Origin: Micrococcales bacterium UBA3913
GTDB taxonomy: Bacteria; Actinomycetota; Actinomycetes; Actinomycetales; Microbacteriaceae
Reading direction: 5' to 3'
Length of the DNA: 28,348 nucleotides
NCBI GenBank assembly: GCA_002391425.1
Contig: DGEZ01000105.1
Span: 1-28,348, forward strand
Part shown: positions 21,356-28,348 of the stretch, in pieces
Position numbering within the stretch: position 1 is the stretch's first letter
Layout of the letters: each line of letters starts with the position of its first letter
Program-made: the position numbers and the translations under genes
Notes under the pieces: generated by a model
Database searches by the model: none
Seen by the model: only the letters and a program-made list of their open reading frames with translations
What the model was told of the DNA's origin: nothing

Positions 21356-21997
21356 ATGGCGGATCACTACTTCTCGGCACACCCCACCAGCACTCCTCAC
21401 CCTCGCGTGGTGGACGTTTCTCTGGGTGGCCGACAGGTGCACGTGACCACGAGTGCCGGCGTTTTCAGCCCCGAGCGGCTCGACCCCGGGACCAGTGTGC
21501 TACTGGCTGAGGCACCGGCACCGACGGGTGGAGGCACGCTCCTGGACATTGGATGCGGATGGGGGCCCATAGCCCTGCACCTGGCCCTGTGCGACCCGAC
21601 CGCCACCGTGTACGCCGTCGACGTCAATGATCGGGCCCGCGAGTTGACGCGGCGCAACGCCGCTTCTGTCTCCGCCACGGGGGTCATCACGGCCGCTCCG
21701 GATGAGGTACCCGACACGGTAAATTTCGACGAGATCTGGTCCAACCCGCCCATTCACATTGGCAAGGATGCGCTCCATGACATCCTCCTGCGCTGGCTAC
21801 CCCGGCTCGTCGTGGGTGGACACGCGTGGCTCGTCGTGCAGAAGCACCTAGGCTCGGATTCTCTGGCCCGCTGGCTCAGCCAGAGCCTCCCGGACGACTT
21901 TACGGTCGAGCGTGCAGCGTCGAAAAAAGCGTTTCGTGTTCTCCACGTCTCGCGTGCGGACGACCGCCCACGCGCAGACATCAGCCACCCGGCCTGA
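21356..21997 (+). CDS. RsmC-like class I methyltransferase (MTS domain)
   Basis: A 213-aa SAM-dependent methyltransferase of the RsmC/RlmG small-domain type, probably acting on guanine N2 of rRNA. The SAM motif is LLDIGCGWGPIA (62-73), the acidic residue follows in VYAVDVN, and the catalytic SNPPI motif is at 129-133. Actinobacterial forms have only this single domain, unlike the two-domain E. coli RsmC. The ATG at 21356 follows GGAGGAAAGG. A much longer frame upstream is antisense to hflX and is not real. Confidence 0.9.
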   Translation: MADHYFSAHPTSTPHPRVVDVSLGGRQVHVTTSAGVFSPERLDPGTSVLLAEAPAPTGGGTLLDIGCGWGPIALHLALCDPTATVYAVDVNDRARELTRRNAASVSATGVITAAPDEVPDTVNFDEIWSNPPIHIGKDALHDILLRWLPRLVVGGHAWLVVQKHLGSDSLARWLSQSLPDDFTVERAASKKAFRVLHVSRADDRPRADISHPA

Positions 21998-22099
21998 GCT
22001 TTCACCGACGGCCGTCTCGTGAGTGCCGTCGGCAATTCCAGCAAGCTTGCAGGCGGGACCCCTACGATGGAACTCCCGAGACCACGAGGGGGTGTTCCC

Positions 22100-22759
22100 G
22101 TGACGAACTATCTCGAGACCGTTCATCGCGCCACCATTGCCGACGTTACCCAAGCCGCGCAGTTCTTCCAGCAGCGTGCGGGCGTTGCCGCAGACCGACA
22201 CGACGTCTCCGCTGCCTCAGATGATCCCCGCCTGGCCGCCTTCCGGCTGTTCCTCAGCCACGTCGTGCTCGAACACGGCGAGCTCTGGCTGGCCGAGGAT
22301 GAGGCCGGTATCACGGCCGCGGCGCTGTGGCTGCCCAGGAATCCGGAGCAATTCGGCCCCGAGCTGACGCGCGTCCTCCTGCGTGAGCTGGGCCCTTTGC
22401 CCGAGGATGTCCCGTCATCGCCCAGCATCTCCGGGGAAAACACTGCCGACGAACTGGCCAGTGTCACTCCTCAGCTTCTGAAGGTCGCGGCCTCCTCACG
22501 GGCCCAGCTGATTCTCACCGACGTGTTACTCGCGGACGACATTGCCCCCGGCTCTCCCGAGGGCGCGGACATCGTGCGCAGCCTGTTGCGGCCTGTGCTC
22601 AGCTCGCCCCAATACTCGCGGTTCGCCGCGATTTCGGTCGATCCTGACGTGATCGTGTTGCTCCAGGAGTTCGGCTTTCTCTCCCTCGCGTCTGTGCCGT
22701 TCGGAGAAAACAGCATGGCCTGGATGGGGATGGCAGATCTGTCTCGCCACCTGGTGTGA
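22100..22759 (+). CDS. GNAT-like acetyltransferase, putative
   Basis: 219 aa. The N-terminal VHRATIADVTQAAQFF and the strand ELWLAEDEAGITAAALWLPR look like the first half of a GNAT acyl-CoA transferase. The C-terminal SRFAAISVDPDVIVLLQEFGFLSLASVPFG resembles the GNAT end, in which a neighbouring acetyl-CoA site and a final strand pair occur. The classical RxxGxG/A loop is not clear, so activity and substrate are unknown. I chose GTG 22100 (GAGGGGG, 8 bases upstream) over ATG 22067, which has no clear site. It is 102 bases after the methyltransferase gene, possibly co-transcribed. Confidence 0.65.
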   Translation: MTNYLETVHRATIADVTQAAQFFQQRAGVAADRHDVSAASDDPRLAAFRLFLSHVVLEHGELWLAEDEAGITAAALWLPRNPEQFGPELTRVLLRELGPLPEDVPSSPSISGENTADELASVTPQLLKVAASSRAQLILTDVLLADDIAPGSPEGADIVRSLLRPVLSSPQYSRFAAISVDPDVIVLLQEFGFLSLASVPFGENSMAWMGMADLSRHLV

Positions 22760-22786
22760 CTGCTTCAGCCTGTGCGGGGCGGAGGT

Positions 22787-22809
22787 GGCCGGGTATCCTC
22801 GGCCCGGCC
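22787..22809. terminator. GC-rich hairpin between convergent GNAT-like gene and dapF
   Basis: GGCCGGG-(9 bases)-CCCGGCC, touching the dapF stop. No T-run. Probably ends both transcripts. Confidence 0.45.
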
Positions 22810-23691
22810 TTAGCCGACGGTAATCGTTCCGCTGAACACGAGTTCAGCTGGTCCGGAGAGGGAGACGTGTTCCCCCTCCTCGGTGGGGAACATCCGCACA
22901 CCGAGCATCCCGCCCGGGACCTTCACCTGCCAGTGGTGGGGGGCTCCTTCGCCTGCCCAGTACCGAATCGCGAGCGCCGCTGCGACGACGCCGGTACCAC
23001 AGGACAGCGTCTCACCCACTCCACGCTCGAACACGCGCATGGAGATCCGTCCGACACCGTCCTTGACCATGGGATCTGCAGGAACCACGAACTCAACATT
23101 CGTGCCGCTGGCGATGGCTGGCTCCAACACGGGCGCGACGCCGAGGTCCAGATCATGCAGCTCGGCTCGGCTGGCCAGCGCAACGACCCGATGCGGATTG
23201 CCCACGTTAATGCCCAGACTCGGCCGGGATGGGCCCCCTCCTCGTGTCCGCACGAGGACATCCTCACCTTCGAGCCGCCAACGCCCCAGATCCACCTGAT
23301 ACCCAGTGGGGCTCTTCTGGATGTCCTTGACTCCCGCACGCGTTCCCACGGCAATCGTGCCGCCACGGGGAATCTGCGCGAGGCCTGAACGCTCCAGGTA
23401 CCGCGCAAACACGCGGATGCCGTTCCCGCACATCTCGGCGGGTGAACCGTCGGCGTTGTGGTAGTCCATGAACCAGGTTGCTTCCGGGGCGTCTGTCAAC
23501 AAGGCGGCGCCCTCGTCAATGTGCGCGCTCTTGACCACGCGGATGACGCCATCGGCACCCACTCCGAAGTGCCGATCGGCCAAGGCGGCGAACTGCTCGT
23601 CGGAGAGGTGTACGGCGCCTTCTGGATCTGAGAAGAGGATGAAGTCGTTTCCCGTTCCGTGGCCTTTGACGATGGACAAAGAAGTGGACAT
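22810..23691 (-). CDS. dapF: DapF, diaminopimelate epimerase
   Basis: A 293-aa cofactor-free racemase that turns LL- into meso-diaminopimelate for lysine and often peptidoglycan. The two active cysteines are Cys88 in AEMCGNGIR and Cys231 in LSCGTGVV. The N-terminus KGHGTGNDFILF is typical. The ATG at 23691 is 10 bases after the lysR stop, and a Shine-Dalgarno is weak or absent. A frame to 23808 overlaps lysR and is rejected. The close spacing suggests that lysR and dapF share a transcript. Confidence 0.97.
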   Translation of the reverse strand: MSTSLSIVKGHGTGNDFILFSDPEGAVHLSDEQFAALADRHFGVGADGVIRVVKSAHIDEGAALLTDAPEATWFMDYHNADGSPAEMCGNGIRVFARYLERSGLAQIPRGGTIAVGTRAGVKDIQKSPTGYQVDLGRWRLEGEDVLVRTRGGGPSRPSLGINVGNPHRVVALASRAELHDLDLGVAPVLEPAIASGTNVEFVVPADPMVKDGVGRISMRVFERGVGETLSCGTGVVAAALAIRYWAGEGAPHHWQVKVPGGMLGVRMFPTEEGEHVSLSGPAELVFSGTITVG

Positions 23692-23701
23692 GGCACTCAG
23701 T

Positions 23702-24622
23702 CTATGCGCTGGCGTTGCGTGCGACGACGTCGTGAGCCTCGTCCACGAGTGCAGACAGTACTCGCTGGATGACCCTCCGCTGATGGCGGTCGCGCCGAGT
23801 GAGTGCAACGATGTCGCGAGCCAGGCTGATGCCGCGCAAGGGGCGCAGGGCGAAGCCGTCTCCTGCTCGCGGCGCTGTGGTGAATCGCGGAAGAAACGCG
23901 ATGCCGATTCCCTCAGAGACGAACGCAGATGCCAGATGGTTGTCTGCCACGCGTTGCACGATGTGGGCCCGCGTCCCGGCGGCCTGCTCGATGATGCGCC
24001 GACGCACGTCGAACGGGAAACCTTCGGGGCTGCCGATCCAGGGCACAGAGATGACGTCGTGCGCGGTCAGAGCCTTCTTCTGCGCTAGCGGGTGGTCCGC
24101 GGGAATCACGACGTCCACGGGCTCGGTCAGCAGCGGCGTCGATATCACGTCCTTGTGAAGCCAGGGGGTATTCCCGTGTTCCGCGTACGCGAGCACCACG
24201 TGGAAGTCAGTGAGCATCGTGACGTACTCGTTGGCGAGCGCATCCCTGTCTGTGCACTCAATGTGGATGCCCGGGGAGTCCTCGAGGCGGCGGATCGTAC
24301 CGGGCAAAAGCATCTCCCCCGCTGTCGGGAATGTGCTGATGAGAACCTCACCCCGCAGTTCCGTCTTGAAGTCGTCGATGACAGCCTCGATGCGGTTGAG
24401 AACAGTCTGTACCTCGAGCGCCCCGTCGGCGAGAATGTGCCCGGCCTCCGTCAGCCGCACGCCCCTGCCACTGGGCTCCAGGAGCTGAACGCCGACTTCT
24501 TTCTCCAACAGTTTCAACTGTTGTGACACGGCCGACGGCGTGCGAAAAGTAGCCCGCGCCGCGGCCGTGATCGTGCCATGTGCGGCAAGCTCGTGGAGCA
24601 GCATGAGACGTTCAAAATTCAT
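23702..24622 (-). CDS. LysR-family transcription regulator
   Basis: 306 aa. An N-terminal winged helix-turn-helix (LMLLHELAAHGTITAAARATFRTPSAVSQQLKLLEKEVG, about 5-45) is followed by a two-lobed effector domain (about 90-300). The effector is unknown. The gene lies 10 bases before dapF, so a lysine-related signal is tempting but unproven. A 29-bp dyad (24626-24654) begins 4 bases upstream of its ATG and probably is its operator. A TAGTAT hexamer just upstream of the ATG and the lack of a Shine-Dalgarno suggest a leaderless mRNA. Confidence 0.93.
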   Translation of the reverse strand: MNFERLMLLHELAAHGTITAAARATFRTPSAVSQQLKLLEKEVGVQLLEPSGRGVRLTEAGHILADGALEVQTVLNRIEAVIDDFKTELRGEVLISTFPTAGEMLLPGTIRRLEDSPGIHIECTDRDALANEYVTMLTDFHVVLAYAEHGNTPWLHKDVISTPLLTEPVDVVIPADHPLAQKKALTAHDVISVPWIGSPEGFPFDVRRRIIEQAAGTRAHIVQRVADNHLASAFVSEGIGIAFLPRFTTAPRAGDGFALRPLRGISLARDIVALTRRDRHQRRVIQRVLSALVDEAHDVVARNASA

Positions 24623-24625
24623 GAA

Positions 24626-24654
24626 GTAATACTACACTATACCTATAGTATTAC
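24626..24654. promoter_or_regulatory. LysR-type operator in the divergent promoter
   Basis: GTAATACTA, 11 bases, TAGTATTAC: a perfect 9+11+9 inverted repeat with a T-N11-A LysR pattern. The region 24623-24720 is much more AT-rich than the rest. It sits at the lysR start and about 70 bases before the microprotein gene. Confidence 0.75.
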
Positions 24655-24721
24655 GTGCTTGTTCTTCATAGTTGAATACTCTCTAATAGACATAGGTCCG
24701 AAGAAGAAAGGACGTGATCTG

Positions 24722-24844
24722 ATGATGGTTTTACTCTCGATCCTGGGTGTAATCAGCGTCGTTGCCCTGGCTGGCACGATTCGTGAAACCGCCCTTGACG
24801 GCTACCACCGGGTGCCGACGCGCCCCGAGCTGCTGGCTCGCTAA
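24722..24844 (+). CDS. 40-aa single-span membrane microprotein
   Basis: The protein starts MMVLLSILGVISVVALAGTI, one membrane span of about 18 residues. A short cytoplasmic or external tail follows with RETALDGYHRVPTRPELLAR. Small proteins with this span followed by a DGY..VPTR tail occur in related actinobacteria, as far as I recall, with unknown function. AAAGGA lies upstream of the first ATG (a second ATG follows directly). It is divergent from lysR and followed by a strong terminator, so it is a one-gene transcript. A frame reaching back to 24578 overlaps lysR and is rejected. Confidence 0.8.
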   Translation: MMVLLSILGVISVVALAGTIRETALDGYHRVPTRPELLAR

Positions 24845-24870
24845 AGCTCTGCGCACACGAGGTGCGCCCG

Positions 24871-24902
24871 CCCCTGTCACCGCGATGGTGACAGGGGTTT
24901 TT
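24871..24902 (+). terminator. Rho-independent terminator after the microprotein gene
   Basis: Perfect 11-bp stem CCCCTGTCACC/GGTGACAGGGG with loop GCGAT, followed by TTTTT. It lies 26 bases after the microprotein stop and is the best terminator in the window. Confidence 0.9.
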
Positions 24903-24930
24903 CTCTCCACAATCAGAATTACCTGGGTGG

Positions 24931-25848
24931 TCACGGCAGCGCGGACAGCACCGCATCGGCCTGAGCTGCTGGGTCCAGCTGGACATACTCCAGCCACTGC
25001 GCGTGACGGTAGCGACGGAACCACGTGCGCTGGCGCCGCGCATATCGCACGGTGGCGCGCGCCGTCTCGGCGCGCGCAGCGGCCTCCGTCAGTGTTCCTG
25101 CGAGAACCGCCAAAGCCTGGGCGTATCCGATCGCCTTTCCCGCCGTGCTCTCACGGATCAGACCGCGGCGTACGAGCATCCGGGTTTCCGCCAGTACGCC
25201 CCGATCCCACATATCCTCTGCACGCCGATGCAAGGTCTCGGCGAGTGCATCCTGCGGCTGGTCCATCACGAGGACTCGCGCCTCACACCAGGGGGTGTTC
25301 GCCCACGCAGTGAACTCGCTGAATCGTCGCCCGGTGAGATCGCCGACCTCGAGGGCGCGCACGATTCTTCGCCCGTCCGAGGGCGCTATCGCCGCCGCCG
25401 CCGCCGGATCACGCTGCCGTAACACGAGGTGCAGGCGGGAAGACCCGATGTCGTCCCGTTGCGCTTCCCAGTACTCTCGGATCTCGCGATCCGTTCCCGG
25501 AAACGCCATTCTGTACAGCACCGAGTGCATGTACAGTCCGGTGCCGCCGACCAATATCGGGATGCGCCCACGAGCCGCGATGGACTCAATGTGTCTGCGG
25601 GCCTGCTGCTGATACGCCGCCACGCTGGCCTGTTCTGTGACGTCCAGTACATCGAGCATGTGGTGCGGCACTCCGCGGCGCTCTGCGAGCGCGAGTTTTG
25701 CGGTGCCGATGTCCATGCCTCGGTATAGTTGCATCGCGTCGGCGTTGACGACTTCCGCAGCGGTGCCCCGACGGCTCAGTTCCTCAGCAATGTCGAGGGC
25801 CGCCGCGGACTTTCCGGTCCCTGTCGGCCCCCCAATGGCAAGCAGCAC
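24931..25848 (-). CDS. miaA: MiaA, tRNA dimethylallyltransferase
   Basis: A 305-aa enzyme that adds dimethylallyl to A37 of tRNAs reading UNN codons; MiaB then thiomethylates it. P-loop AIGGPTGTGKS (4-14); then VVNADAMQLYRGMDIGTAK, RGVPHHMLD, and VGGTGLYMHSVL. The start is GTG at 25848, giving VLLAIGGPTGTGKS as in actinobacterial homologues. It lies 10 bases after the miaB stop and has only a weak ribosome site, so coupling to miaB is likely. A frame to 25929 would overlap miaB. Confidence 0.95.
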   Translation of the reverse strand: MLLAIGGPTGTGKSAAALDIAEELSRRGTAAEVVNADAMQLYRGMDIGTAKLALAERRGVPHHMLDVLDVTEQASVAAYQQQARRHIESIAARGRIPILVGGTGLYMHSVLYRMAFPGTDREIREYWEAQRDDIGSSRLHLVLRQRDPAAAAAIAPSDGRRIVRALEVGDLTGRRFSEFTAWANTPWCEARVLVMDQPQDALAETLHRRAEDMWDRGVLAETRMLVRRGLIRESTAGKAIGYAQALAVLAGTLTEAAARAETARATVRYARRQRTWFRRYRHAQWLEYVQLDPAAQADAVLSALP

Positions 25849-25858
25849 GGCTGCTCGT

Positions 25859-27337
25859 TCACCGCCTCGGGCCGATGGTGGGCATCCCCAGAGACACCGC
25901 GCCGCCCGTACCGCTGACCGGAATGCCACATGCCTCGGCCTCCGCGCGTTCCCACGCGTCCCCGGATCGCGTTCTTGCCACCCGGAGTGAGGCGGAATCG
26001 GCGATCAGGTGGAATGGGGCGGCCTGCGTCACGGTCGTGGTGACCAGATCTCCCGGGCGCGGCACGGGCGCTGCCTCCGGCAGGCTGAAGTGCACGAGAC
26101 GATTGTCCCTGGCCCGCCCGGAAAGCCGATGGGTCTGACCGTCCTTCTTGCCCTCCCCCGTGGCGACGAGAACCTCCACCTCGTGACCGATAAGGGCCTG
26201 GTTCTCCTCCCACGAGATCCGCTCCTGCAACTCGAGCAGACGGTCGTAGCGTTCCTGGACGACAGCTTTCGGCACCTGGCCTTCGTAGTCCGCTGCTGGG
26301 GTGCCCGGGCGCTTCGAGTACTGGAACGTAAATGCGGCGGAGAACCGTGACCGTTCCACCACATCCAGTGTCTGCTGGAAGTCCTCGTCCGTCTCGCCGG
26401 GGAAGCCCACGATGATGTCCGTGGTGATCGCGGCATCTGGGATAAGTTCGCGAACGCGATCCAGAATCTTCAGAAACTTCGTTGAACGATAGGACCGACG
26501 CATTGCCTTGAGGACGCGATCAGACCCCGATTGCAGCGGCATGTGCAAGGACGGCATGACCGCCGGAGTCTCCGCCATTGCCTCGATCACGTCTTCGGTG
26601 AACATCGCCGGGTGTGGACTGGTAAACCGCAACCTGTCCAACCCGGGGACGGCCCCCACCGTGCGCAGCAGCTTTGCGAATGCCTGGCGGTCCCCGAATT
26701 CCACACCGTAGGAATTCACGTTCTGTCCCAGAAGCGTCACCTCGGACACCCCGTCCGCGACCAGCGCTTCCACTTCGGCGACGATGTCCCCCGGCCTGCG
26801 GTCTTTCTCCTTCCCCCGCAGGGAGGGGACGATGCAAAACGTGCAGGTATTGTTGCATCCCACAGAAATCGACACCCACCCGGAATACGCCGATTCGCGC
26901 TTACTGGGCAGCGTGGAGGGGAACACTTCCAGGGACTCGAGGATCTCGATCTGAGCCTCACCGTTGTGGCGTGCACGCTCAAGCAGGACAGGCAGCGACC
27001 CCATATTGTGCGTCCCGAAGACGACGTCCACCCACGGCGCGCGCTCGAGAATCCGGGATTTATCCTTCTGCGCCAGGCAGCCGCCGACCGCGATCTGCAT
27101 TCCCTCATGATGCTGCTTCACCGAGGCCAGATGGCCGAGGTTTCCGTACAGCCTGTTGTCCGCATTCTCCCGAACCGCGCAGGTGTTCAAGACCACGACA
27201 TCCGGCTCGGCCCCGTCCGGTGCGGGAACATACCCCGCAGCTTCGAGAGACCCGCTGAGCCTCTCGGAATCATGCACGTTCATCTGGCACCCGTAGGTGC
27301 GTACCTGATACGTCCGTGGATTGGCTATCGTGCGCAT
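25859..27337 (-). CDS. miaB: MiaB, tRNA-2-methylthio-N6-dimethylallyladenosine synthase
   Basis: A 492-aa radical-SAM methylthiotransferase. An N-terminal UPF0004 domain with three Fe-S cysteines (Cys17, Cys53, Cys87) is followed by the radical SAM motif CNNTCTFC (Cys161, Cys165, Cys168) and a TRAM domain near 370-450. About 40 extra C-terminal residues (ARTRSGDAWERAEAEACGIP onward) go beyond the E. coli length. It is next to miaA, so both steps of ms2i6A37 synthesis are in one operon. Confidence 0.97.
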   Translation of the reverse strand: MRTIANPRTYQVRTYGCQMNVHDSERLSGSLEAAGYVPAPDGAEPDVVVLNTCAVRENADNRLYGNLGHLASVKQHHEGMQIAVGGCLAQKDKSRILERAPWVDVVFGTHNMGSLPVLLERARHNGEAQIEILESLEVFPSTLPSKRESAYSGWVSISVGCNNTCTFCIVPSLRGKEKDRRPGDIVAEVEALVADGVSEVTLLGQNVNSYGVEFGDRQAFAKLLRTVGAVPGLDRLRFTSPHPAMFTEDVIEAMAETPAVMPSLHMPLQSGSDRVLKAMRRSYRSTKFLKILDRVRELIPDAAITTDIIVGFPGETDEDFQQTLDVVERSRFSAAFTFQYSKRPGTPAADYEGQVPKAVVQERYDRLLELQERISWEENQALIGHEVEVLVATGEGKKDGQTHRLSGRARDNRLVHFSLPEAAPVPRPGDLVTTTVTQAAPFHLIADSASLRVARTRSGDAWERAEAEACGIPVSGTGGAVSLGMPTIGPRR

Positions 27338-27389
27338 AGTTCCCCTATTTTAGTTCGCCCCGGCAGCCCCCTCACACCACATCGGCGCC

Positions 27390-27983
27390 CTACCGCGGAA
27401 TCAGGTCCGAAACGACCGCCGACGAGGTGGACGCATCGAAGCCGCGTCGCGCTAATAGCGCGAAAAGGCGCCTCTTCAGCGTCTCCGGAGCGACCTCACC
27501 ATGCTGCCGCACGTACTTACGTGCAGCCTCCACGGCCAGTTCCCGGTCATCTGCCAACTCCTCACTGTCGAGCAGCTGTGCGACGATGCTCCCTTCGATG
27601 CCATGAGACCGCAGTACCTGTTCCATCCCTCGTCGCGACAATGGAGCACGCGCGCGCTGCTTCTCGACCAGACGCAGGGCATATGCCGTGTCATCGCACA
27701 GCCCCTCGGCCACGACCCTCGCCACGACAGTGCGACAGTCGTTGCGAGCATACCCGCGCGCCTGCAATGCCAGGAAGAGATCATGAGAGGATTTCGCACT
27801 GTGAGCCAGCAGCGTCAGCGCGCGTTGATACATGCCCTCACTGGACTCTCCCTCCGGCGCCTCTCCCCGCTGGGGTGTGGTGAGGGAATCAGCGAGAGCT
27901 TCTCCACCACTGCACGCAACTCTCTGATGAGACGCGCGCCATGCATCAAGCCGTATCACCTCAGCAGACATCAGCGAATTCAC
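27390..27983 (-). CDS. recX: RecX, RecA regulator
   Basis: A 197-aa protein made of three-helix repeats that bind RecA filaments and limit their activity. The first ~45 residues are variable. The repeats begin near ALTLLAHSAKSSHDLFLALQARGY, continue with PLSRRGMEQVLRSHGI, and end with LFALLARRGFDASTSSAVV. The start is GTG 27983, overlapping the recA stop by four bases (GTGA). recA-recX overlap is the norm in actinobacteria. An ATG 12 bases later has no better site. Confidence 0.92.
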   Translation of the reverse strand: MNSLMSAEVIRLDAWRASHQRVACSGGEALADSLTTPQRGEAPEGESSEGMYQRALTLLAHSAKSSHDLFLALQARGYARNDCRTVVARVVAEGLCDDTAYALRLVEKQRARAPLSRRGMEQVLRSHGIEGSIVAQLLDSEELADDRELAVEAARKYVRQHGEVAPETLKRRLFALLARRGFDASTSSAVVSDLIPR

Positions 27984-28348
27984 GCACCCCGACGCGTGGC
28001 CAGTTTCGGCTCAAGAGACTCTACGTTTGAATCCTGCTCGGACTCCTCCTGCGCACCGATTCCCAGTTTCGCCTTGATCTTGGTCTCAATCTCGGCAGCA
28101 AGTTCCGGATGCTCTCGCAGCGTTGTGCGGGCATTCTCCTTGCCCTGACCGAGCTGCTCGCCGTCGTAGGTATACCAGGCGCCCGACTTCTTCACGATGC
28201 CCTGCTCGACGCCATAATCGATCAGTCCGCCCTCGCGGGAAATCCCCACACCATAGAGGATGTCGAACTCCGCCAGCTTGAACGGCGGAGCCATCTTATT
28301 CTTGACCACCTTGACCCGCGTGCGGTTGCCGACCGCGACAGTGCCGTC
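27980..28348 (-). CDS. recA: RecA, C-terminal part
   Basis: The last 122 residues of the recombinase and SOS co-protease. DGTVAVGNRTRVKVVKNKMAPPFK, then AEFDILYGVGISREGGLIDYG, then VKKSGAWYTYDGEQLGQGKENAR, and an acidic tail QEESEQDSNVES. The gene runs off the right edge, so its promoter and SOS box are outside. No intein is seen in the visible part. Confidence 0.98.
   Translation of the reverse strand, partial: DGTVAVGNRTRVKVVKNKMAPPFKLAEFDILYGVGISREGGLIDYGVEQGIVKKSGAWYTYDGEQLGQGKENARTTLREHPELAAEIETKIKAKLGIGAQEESEQDSNVESLEPKLATRRGA

Noticed and set aside
26531..27883. A 450-codon plus-strand frame opposite miaB and recX.
   Set aside because: It is antisense to two clear genes and has a low-complexity, GC-driven composition with no domain.

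Overview
The window is GC-rich and densely packed, with short or overlapping gene junctions. Its gene order (recA-recX-miaB-miaA, dapF, hflX, lexA, his genes, SseB-like, DUF1844, infC-rpmI-rplT, TrmH-type methyltransferase, pheS-pheT, argC-argJ) is the conserved core of an actinobacterial chromosome. PriA-type HisA, the LysM protein divergent from lexA and the DUF1844 gene divergent from infC agree with this. The order fits Micrococcales best; I cannot name a genus. There is no rRNA, tRNA, insertion sequence, prophage or CRISPR array.

Layout from left to right. (1) 1-1675: argJ (5' part only) and argC on the minus strand, preceded by a 57-aa Cys-rich small protein. (2) 1731-4204: a sulfur/redox module. 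A CsoR/CstR-type repressor and a coenzyme A disulfide (persulfide) reductase fused to rhodanese lie on the minus strand. A thioredoxin diverges from them, and the shared promoter carries two near-identical palindromic operators. (3) 4299-5351: a zinc alcohol dehydrogenase. (4) 5569-12925: pheT, pheS, a HemL-like class III aminotransferase, a TrmH-type rRNA methyltransferase, rplT, rpmI and infC, all minus. infC appears to start at ATC. (5) 13175-14160: DUF1844 and luxS on the plus strand. (6) 14215-18214: SseB-like gene, hisA/priA, hisH, hisB and hisC on the minus strand. (7) 18313-19701: LysM membrane protein and lexA, divergent across a region with candidate SOS boxes. (8) 19694-22759: hflX (minus), then an RsmC-like methyltransferase and a GNAT-like protein (plus). 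(9) 22810-24844: dapF and a LysR regulator (minus), with a 40-aa membrane microprotein diverging from lysR. (10) 24931-28348: miaA, miaB, recX and the 3' part of recA (minus).

Most of the window is translation (PheRS, L20, L35, IF3, rRNA and tRNA modification), histidine, arginine and lysine/diaminopimelate biosynthesis, and DNA-damage response (LexA, LysM, RecX, RecA). Accessory insertions into this backbone are the sulfur module plus alcohol dehydrogenase between pheT and argC, the HemL-like aminotransferase between the methyltransferase gene and pheS, and luxS between DUF1844 and the SseB-like gene. The most system-like find is the sulfur module. Its repressor keeps both sulfur-sensing cysteines but lacks the copper-binding histidine, and it sits with a CoA-persulfide-type reductase, a WCMPC thioredoxin and two matching operators.

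All calls come from reading the sequence and family knowledge. No database search was run.
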